A DNA stretch of 64,000 nucleotides, taken from CBDDIP01 sp965279405. GTDB lineage: Bacteria > Actinomycetota > Acidimicrobiia > Acidimicrobiales > Ilumatobacteraceae. This document shows positions 58,966 through 64,000 of this stretch, one piece after another; position 1 is the stretch's first letter; each line of letters starts with the position of its first letter. The stretch is from positions 1,488,001-1,552,000 of the forward strand of contig OZ257157.1 in the NCBI GenBank assembly GCA_965279405.1, given 5' to 3'. Under the pieces are notes generated by a model that was not told the DNA's origin, ran no database searches, and saw nothing but the letters and a program-made list of their open reading frames with translations. A program made the translations under genes and the position numbers.

Positions 58966-60179
58966 CGCTGCACCGGCAGCCTCGACGACAGCACGCCTGC
59001 AGCTTCGAGCTCGTCGATCTCTCGGTCGCCCAGACCGAGGAGGTCGCTCAGCACGTCGCGGTTGTCCTCGCCTCGGTAGCGCGGCTGGCCGACGACGTCG
59101 GCCGGCGCGTTGCGGAAGCGCCACGGTGAGTTCGACACTCGCACCACCCCGCCGGCACGGTCGTCCACGTCGACCACCGCGCGGCGATCGACGGCCCACT
59201 CCGTGGCGGCCAGCTCCCGCGTGCTGCGCACCTGGCCGGCTGCCAAGCCCTCAGGCTCCAGTGCCCGCTCGATCTCGACGGCGGAGGGCATCGTCGATGC
59301 CCAGGCGCGCATCGCCTCGTCCAGGTCGCCGAGGTTGCGGATCCGCGCAGCCACACCGTCGAAGCGCTCGTCGTCCAGCAGATCGGGACGCCCCATGGCC
59401 GCGACGAAGTGCTCGAACGTGCCCGGCGGAACCGGGCTGGCTGCGATGGCGACGACGTCACCGTTCGCCGCGGTGACGACGGGGAACTGGTCGGTGCCGA
59501 AGCTGCGCACCTGGTCCGCAGGAACGTCTCGATCCCACAGCTCGTCGTGGACGAACTCGTTGACGTACAGCATCGTTGCCGCCATCGCCACATCGATGTG
59601 ATCGCCGTCCCCCGTGCGCTCGCGGCGGTGCAACGCCGCGAGCACGCCGATCACGCACTCCATGCCCGTGTAGACATCGGCGTGGCTGTGCGGATCGGTG
59701 CGGTGCACCCCGCCGCGCGCGTCGCCCTGTCGTTTGGTCAGGCCGACCTCTGCAGCGACAGTTGCTGCATAGGCCCGCCGGTGCGCCCACGGACCGGTCT
59801 GCCCGTAGCCGGAGATCGAGGCGTAGATCAGCCGGGGGTTGCGTGCCGCGACGACCTCGTAGCCGAGCCCGAGCTTGGCCATCACGCCGGGCCGGAAGTT
59901 CTCGAGCAGGACGTCGCACTGCTCGGCCAGCGACAGGACCAGCTCGGTGCCCTCGGCGCTCGACAGATCGATGCTGATGTTCCGCTTCCCCACGTTCTGC
60001 TGGACGAAGTACGTCGACAGGCCACCGACGCGCGGGTTGGCGAACCGCGTCACGTCGCCATCGGGCGGTTCGACCTTGACGACGTCGGCACCGAGATCGG
60101 CAAGCGTGCGTCCCGCATGCGGACCGCTCAGCACGCGCGTGAGGTCGAGCACCCGGATGTCGGCGAGTGGTCGCGTCAT
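58962..60179 (-). CDS. CoA-transferase family III protein (CaiB/BaiF type), second copy
   Basis: A 405-residue class III CoA-transferase with the full N-terminal block IRVLDLTRVLSGPHAGRTLADLGADVVKVEPPDGD, KRNISIDLSSAEG, ISGYGQTGPWAHRRAYAATV, and HSHADVYTGMECVIGVLAAL where the Asp of HADV is the expected acyl-bearing residue. It transfers CoA between carboxylic acids and is intact, unlike the copy at 55608. It is cotranscribed with the acyl-CoA dehydrogenase. The start is the ATG at 60177-60179. Confidence 0.9.
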   Translation of the reverse strand: MTRPLADIRVLDLTRVLSGPHAGRTLADLGADVVKVEPPDGDVTRFANPRVGGLSTYFVQQNVGKRNISIDLSSAEGTELVLSLAEQCDVLLENFRPGVMAKLGLGYEVVAARNPRLIYASISGYGQTGPWAHRRAYAATVAAEVGLTKRQGDARGGVHRTDPHSHADVYTGMECVIGVLAALHRRERTGDGDHIDVAMAATMLYVNEFVHDELWDRDVPADQVRSFGTDQFPVVTAANGDVVAIAASPVPPGTFEHFVAAMGRPDLLDDERFDGVAARIRNLGDLDEAMRAWASTMPSAVEIERALEPEGLAAGQVRSTRELAATEWAVDRRAVVDVDDRAGGVVRVSNSPWRFRNAPADVVGQPRYRGEDNRDVLSDLLGLGDREIDELEAAGVLSSRLPVQR

Positions 60180-60307
60180 GATCCGATTCTGTGTTCACCA
60201 CACTCCCCCTGTCAAACCACGAGAACAACGTTTCATCGCGATCAGAGCGCTTGACTTTGCCGAATCTGCATTCACTTGCAGTGACGCCGAGGCCGTATCG
60301 TGGCGGC

Positions 60308-62509
60308 ATGACCGAATCGACTCGGCTCGCCTTCCGCACGTGTCCGCTGTGCGAAGCGACGTGTGGACTGGAGATCACCCTGCGACCGGCGGAGGCGGGG
60401 GGTGAGGAGGTCGTTCGCATCCGCGGCGATCGAGACGACGTCTTCAGCGGGGGGTTCCTCTGCCCGAAGGGGTCGACGCTCCGCCACCTGCACGAGGACC
60501 CGGACCGGCTGCGCCGGCCGGTCGTGCGCGGCGAGGACGGCGGCTTCCACGAGGTGTCGTGGGACGAGGCGTGGCGCGTCGTCGCCGACGGGCTGAGCGG
60601 TGTCGTGGAACGGCACGGGCGTGGTGCCGTCGCCGGCTACTTCGGCAACCCGAGCGGGCACAACCTCGGCTCGATGCTGTACCTGCGCTACCTCGTGCGT
60701 GCGCTGCGCACCCCCGCCGTGTTCTCGGCCAGCACCGTCGATCAACGACCGAAGGAGATCTCGACGGGACTGATGTTCGGCACGTTCACGCTGCCCGTGC
60801 CCGACGTCGACCGCACCGACTTCCTGCTCATGCTCGGGGCCAACCCGTTCGCGTCGAACGGCAGCCTGGCGACGGCACCCGACTGGCCGGGACGCCTCGA
60901 GCGACTCGTCGCACGGGGTGGCACCCTCGTCGTGGTCGACCCGCGCCGGACGCGCACCGCGGAGATGGCGAGCGAGTGGGTGCCCATCCGTCCGGGCACC
61001 GACGCGCTGCTGCTGGCAGCACTGGTCCACGTGCTGTTCGCCGACGGATTGGTGCGCCTCGGCGCCGTCGCGGGGCTGGTGGCGGGCATTGATGAGGTCG
61101 CAGCAGCGGTGGAGCCGTTCAGCCCCGAGGCGGTCGCCGACGCAGTGGGCGTCGCCGCGCCCATGATCCACGACCTCGCCCACCGCCTCGCCGGTGCACC
61201 CACGGCGGCGGTCTACGGCCGGATGGGCACGTGCGCGCAGGCGTTCGGCACGCTCGCCAGCTGGCTCGTCGACGTGCTCAACATCGTCACCGGCAACCTC
61301 GATCGACCCGGCGGGGCGATGTTCGCCAAACCCGCAGTCGGTTCGTCCAACACGCGCGGCGCGGGCGGACGTGGCAAGGGCACGACGATCCATCGTCGCC
61401 ACACCCGGGTGCGCGGCCTGCCGGAAGCGCACGGCGAGTTCCCCGTCGCCGCCCTGGCCGAGGAGATCGACACGCCGGGCGACGGGCAGCTGCGCGGCTT
61501 CGTCTGCATCGCCGGCAACCCGGTGCTGTCGACCCCGAACTCCGCTCGCCTCGACGCCGCGCTGTCGTCGCTGGAGTTCATGGTCGCCGTCGACATGTAC
61601 GTCAACGAGACCACGCGGCACGCGGACGTGATCTTGCCGGTGCCCTCCGCGCTGCAGAAGGCCCACTACGACATCGTCCTCAGTGGCATGTCGCTGCGCA
61701 ACGTGGCCAACTGGTCCGACCCCGTGCTGCCGCTCGACGACGATCAGCTCGACGAGTGGGAGGTGCTGGCGAAGCTCGCGCTGGTCGCCGAGGGCACGCC
61801 CGACGCCGAGCCGTCGATCATCGACGATCGTGCGTACGAGGCTGTGGCCAAGCACGCCCACGACGACGTGCGGGCCGCCGTGCTTGCCACCGGTCGCACC
61901 GGGCCGGCGCGGATGGTGGACATGATGCTGCGCACCGGACCGTACGGCCTGACGTTGGACGACCTCATCGCCGCGCCGCACGGCATCGACCTCGGTCCAC
62001 TCCGGCCTCGTCTCCCCGAGGCGCTGCGCACGCCGAGCGGCATGATCGAGCTGGCGCCTCCGCTCATGATCACCGACATGCGACGGCTCGCAGGCGTGCT
62101 CACCGCCCCGCTCCCCGAGACGGTGCTGATCGGGCGACGGGATCTGCGATCGAACAACTCGTGGATGCACAACGTCGAGGTGCTCGTGAAGGGCAAGCCG
62201 CGCTGCACGATGCACATCCATCCCGACGACGCCGAACGGCTCGGCCTCGTCGACGGCGAACCGGCCACGTTGGTCAGCCGAGTCGGGCGGATCGACGTCC
62301 CGGTGGAGATCACCGACGCCATCCGGCCCGGAGTGGTCAGCGTTCCGCACGGATGGGGTCACACTGCCGACGGCGTACGACTGGGGGTGGCTCAGCGCCA
62401 CCCCGGCATCAACAGCAACGTCCTCACCGATGAAGCGGAGATCGACTGGATCAGCGGGACGTCCGTGCTCAACGGCATCCCGGTGACGGTCAGCCGAGCC
62501 TCGATCTGA
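60308..62509 (+). CDS. Molybdopterin-dependent oxidoreductase (DMSO reductase superfamily) with N-terminal 4Fe-4S site
   Basis: A 733-residue molybdenum (or tungsten) bis-MGD enzyme. Fe-S ligands are Cys12, Cys15, Cys19 and Cys52 (CPLCEATC...CPKG). YFGNPSGHNLGSMLYLRYLVRA, VVDPRRTRTAEMASEWVPIRPGTDALLLAAL and the C-terminal cofactor domain RRDLRSNNSWMHNVEVLVKG...IHPDDAERLGL are clear. The region where the metal ligand lies reads STVDQRPKEIS, without an obvious Cys or Ser ligand. No twin-arginine signal: cytoplasmic. Substrate unknown. The ATG at 60308 follows a TATCGT box by 6 nt, suggesting a leaderless mRNA. Confidence 0.88.
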   Translation: MTESTRLAFRTCPLCEATCGLEITLRPAEAGGEEVVRIRGDRDDVFSGGFLCPKGSTLRHLHEDPDRLRRPVVRGEDGGFHEVSWDEAWRVVADGLSGVVERHGRGAVAGYFGNPSGHNLGSMLYLRYLVRALRTPAVFSASTVDQRPKEISTGLMFGTFTLPVPDVDRTDFLLMLGANPFASNGSLATAPDWPGRLERLVARGGTLVVVDPRRTRTAEMASEWVPIRPGTDALLLAALVHVLFADGLVRLGAVAGLVAGIDEVAAAVEPFSPEAVADAVGVAAPMIHDLAHRLAGAPTAAVYGRMGTCAQAFGTLASWLVDVLNIVTGNLDRPGGAMFAKPAVGSSNTRGAGGRGKGTTIHRRHTRVRGLPEAHGEFPVAALAEEIDTPGDGQLRGFVCIAGNPVLSTPNSARLDAALSSLEFMVAVDMYVNETTRHADVILPVPSALQKAHYDIVLSGMSLRNVANWSDPVLPLDDDQLDEWEVLAKLALVAEGTPDAEPSIIDDRAYEAVAKHAHDDVRAAVLATGRTGPARMVDMMLRTGPYGLTLDDLIAAPHGIDLGPLRPRLPEALRTPSGMIELAPPLMITDMRRLAGVLTAPLPETVLIGRRDLRSNNSWMHNVEVLVKGKPRCTMHIHPDDAERLGLVDGEPATLVSRVGRIDVPVEITDAIRPGVVSVPHGWGHTADGVRLGVAQRHPGINSNVLTDEAEIDWISGTSVLNGIPVTVSRASI

Positions 62510-62534
62510 TCCGTCGTGCCATGATCGCCCCGGG

Positions 62535-63719
62535 ATGAGCAGGCCGGACACGAGCAAGCAGGTGGCCGACCCGGCGGCGGATCGCAAGCGTCAGCTCGTC
62601 CACGCAGCCGCAGATCTGTTCGCTCATCGCGGGTACGCGGCGGTGACCGTGCAGCAGATCGCCGAGATCGCCGGCATCAGCGCGGGCGCGGTGTACCGCC
62701 ACGTCGGCAGCAAGGAGGCGCTCCTCGACGACGTGCTCGTCGAGGCCACGAGCACCTTCCTCGATGCGATCACGCCGGCCGAGGCCGCGGGCGCGCGGGC
62801 GTTGGTCCACCGGGCGATCCACACGGCGACTCGGCAGCCGGATCTCGTCGGCGCCTACGTGCGCCAGCGGAACCGACTCGAGGCGGTCGTGCCCCAGCTC
62901 GCCGCCGACGAGACCGAGCTGGCGGGCGTGTGGCGACGAACGATCGCTGCGCTCCAACCTCGTCTCGATGAGGCAGCGCTGACGACTCGCGGTCACGCCG
63001 TGGTGGGCGTGCTCACCGCGATCGCCGACTCGACTGCCCGGTCGTCGAGCGCCCGCCTCGCGGCAGTCGGCGACGGCATCGAGGCCATCATGCGCTCGCC
63101 GATGCCGCGAGAGCGGACCACGATCGTGCGGAGCGCTCCTCCGTGGTCGCCGCCCGTGAGTCGACGACAGCAGATCGTCGACGCGGCCATCGAACTGTTC
63201 GGCGAGCGCAGCTACGACCGGGTGTCCCTCGCCGACGTCGGGCTGCGAGCGGGCGTCGCCGCGCCGACGATGTACGAGTACTTCGCCACCAAGGTCGACA
63301 TCCTGCTGGCCGCCTACGAGCTCGGTGGTGCGCTGCTGACCACGCTGCGGTTGTCGGCGGTGCACGGCGCGGCCGGCCCGGATGATGCGCTGGCCCGGAT
63401 CGCGACCGGCCTGACCGAGCTGTGCTTCGACAACCAGGCGCTCATCACCGTCAACAGCCGGGCCTGGTTCTGGATCCCACCGGAGGAGCAACCTCGGTTC
63501 GCGACCTCTCGCGACGAGCTCGACGAACTGTGGTCCGCAGTGCTCCGCGAGTGCGTGCCCGCCCTCGCCGGCCCGGACGCTCGCTTCATCACGAACTGCA
63601 CCTCGTGGCTGATCGTCCACGTCGCCCGATCGACCACCGACGACCCCGCGCGCCGACGTCAGGTTGCTGCGCTCGCGCTGGCGTTCATGCGCACCGCCGC
63701 CGACGCCGCAGTCCGCTGA
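62535..63719 (+). CDS. Double TetR protein: two TetR/AcrR DNA-binding domains in one chain
   Basis: A 394-residue protein with two TetR units. HTH 1 is at about 17-63 (DLFAHRGYAAVTVQQIAEIAGISAGAVYRHVGSKEALL) and HTH 2 at about 209-258 (ELFGERSYDRVSLADVGLRAGVAAPTMYEYFATKVDIL). Each is followed by its own helical ligand domain. A single TetR is normally about 200 residues and dimerises, so this protein may form an internal pseudo-dimer. Located 25 nt after the molybdopterin gene, it may regulate it or the GMC gene opposite. The start is the ATG at 62535. Confidence 0.88.
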   Translation: MSRPDTSKQVADPAADRKRQLVHAAADLFAHRGYAAVTVQQIAEIAGISAGAVYRHVGSKEALLDDVLVEATSTFLDAITPAEAAGARALVHRAIHTATRQPDLVGAYVRQRNRLEAVVPQLAADETELAGVWRRTIAALQPRLDEAALTTRGHAVVGVLTAIADSTARSSSARLAAVGDGIEAIMRSPMPRERTTIVRSAPPWSPPVSRRQQIVDAAIELFGERSYDRVSLADVGLRAGVAAPTMYEYFATKVDILLAAYELGGALLTTLRLSAVHGAAGPDDALARIATGLTELCFDNQALITVNSRAWFWIPPEEQPRFATSRDELDELWSAVLRECVPALAGPDARFITNCTSWLIVHVARSTTDDPARRRQVAALALAFMRTAADAAVR

Positions 63720-63725
63720 CCAGCG

Positions 63726-64000
63726 TCACTCCCCCTGACGGATCAGGTCCGCAGCTCGCCACGCCAACGCCATCGTCGGCGCTGCGGTGTTGCCGGCCGG
63801 CTGCTCGGCGAAGACCGATGCGTCGATGATGCGCAGTCCCGTCACGCCACGCACTCGAAGCCGGGCGTCGACGACATCGTCGTCGTTCGGCCCCATGGCC
63901 GCGGAGCCGATGGCGTGGTATACGCCGAACGACGTGTCCTGGGCGAAGCGCACGACGTCCTCGTGCGACGACACCGCCGGACCGGGGATCACCTCGCAGT
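63726..64000 (-). CDS. GMC family oxidoreductase, C-terminal part
   Basis: The final 91 residues of a glucose-methanol-choline oxidoreductase, running off the right edge of the window. VYHAIGSAAMGPNDDDVVDARLRVRGVTGLRIIDASVFAEQPAGNTAAPTMALAWRAADLIRQ is the GMC C-terminal block: the His of YHAIGSAAMG is the catalytic base and the Asn of GNTAAP the second active-site residue. FAD-linked alcohol oxidation is expected. The frame is open through 64000, so the start and the FAD fold lie outside. It converges with the double-TetR gene (6-nt gap). Confidence 0.9.
   Translation of the reverse strand, partial: CEVIPGPAVSSHEDVVRFAQDTSFGVYHAIGSAAMGPNDDDVVDARLRVRGVTGLRIIDASVFAEQPAGNTAAPTMALAWRAADLIRQGE

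Noticed and set aside
60224..60235. AACAACGTTTCA upstream of the molybdopterin gene as another LacI site
   Set aside because: Only the right half matches GAAACGTTTC; symmetry is poor and it is not placed against a recognisable promoter.
1..64000. tRNA, rRNA, riboswitch, CRISPR array, insertion sequence or integrase
   Set aside because: None was recognised by eye on either strand; no transposase or recombinase motif appears in any credible frame. A covariance-model scan would be needed to exclude small structured RNAs.

Overview
High-GC, gene-dense actinobacterial chromosome segment. The gene content is rich in flavin/F420-type monooxygenases, CoA-transferases, acyl-CoA dehydrogenases and AMP-ligases, with 4-nt start/stop overlaps and apparently leaderless promoters. 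This resembles Acidimicrobiia of the Ilumatobacter type. The placement is inference: no rRNA, tRNA or other marker gene is present. I found no insertion sequence, CRISPR array, phage or plasmid genes.

Layout. 0-2.6 kb: end of a UBP zinc-finger gene, then a PepSY membrane protein and a siderophore-interacting flavoprotein behind a palindrome (iron handling). 2.6-15.4 kb: lspA, then a long minus-strand operon (polar amino-acid ABC importer, GNAT, three luciferase-like monooxygenases, glutathionyl-hydroquinone reductase) divergent from a plus-strand operon (amine oxidase, a fourth monooxygenase, a SufS-like PLP enzyme). By analogy with Bacillus yxe/ytm this looks like salvage of S-substituted cysteines. 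15.4-17 kb: nitroreductase, beta-carbonic anhydrase and a non-coding stretch.

17-35 kb: a catabolic island with its own LacI-family regulator. It holds two enolase-superfamily dehydratases, two SDRs, a P450, a Gfo/Idh oxidoreductase, a sugar isomerase/epimerase, an AMP-ligase, an oligopeptide-type ABC importer, and a 2-oxoacid dehydrogenase E1 with a free-standing lipoyl protein. Four near-identical operator-like palindromes (about CTGGAAACGTTACCAG) lie just downstream of -10 boxes of these units, which suggests one regulon.

35-41 kb: a DapB-like dehydrogenase divergent from a two-gene operon. Its second gene is the most unusual item in the window: a 1148-residue protein joining an HSL-type esterase, a domain resembling the N,N-dimethylformamidase small subunit, and the complete dimethylformamidase large subunit with its predicted Tyr-Tyr-Glu iron site.

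41-50 kb: YjbR-type, GNAT and CGNR regulators, two AMP-ligases, an aldehyde dehydrogenase, acyl-CoA dehydrogenase, enoyl-CoA hydratase, a stand-alone riboflavin kinase domain and another luciferase-like enzyme. 51-64 kb: a second LacI, an F420-type LLM, TetR, a Baeyer-Villiger monooxygenase, two class III CoA-transferases, an alpha/beta hydrolase, an acyl-CoA dehydrogenase, a molybdopterin oxidoreductase, a double TetR and the end of a GMC oxidoreductase. Three copies of a TTCRA-N7-TTGAA palindrome mark the LLM, Baeyer-Villiger and CoA-transferase promoters and probably define the TetR regulon for a ketone- or ester-type substrate.
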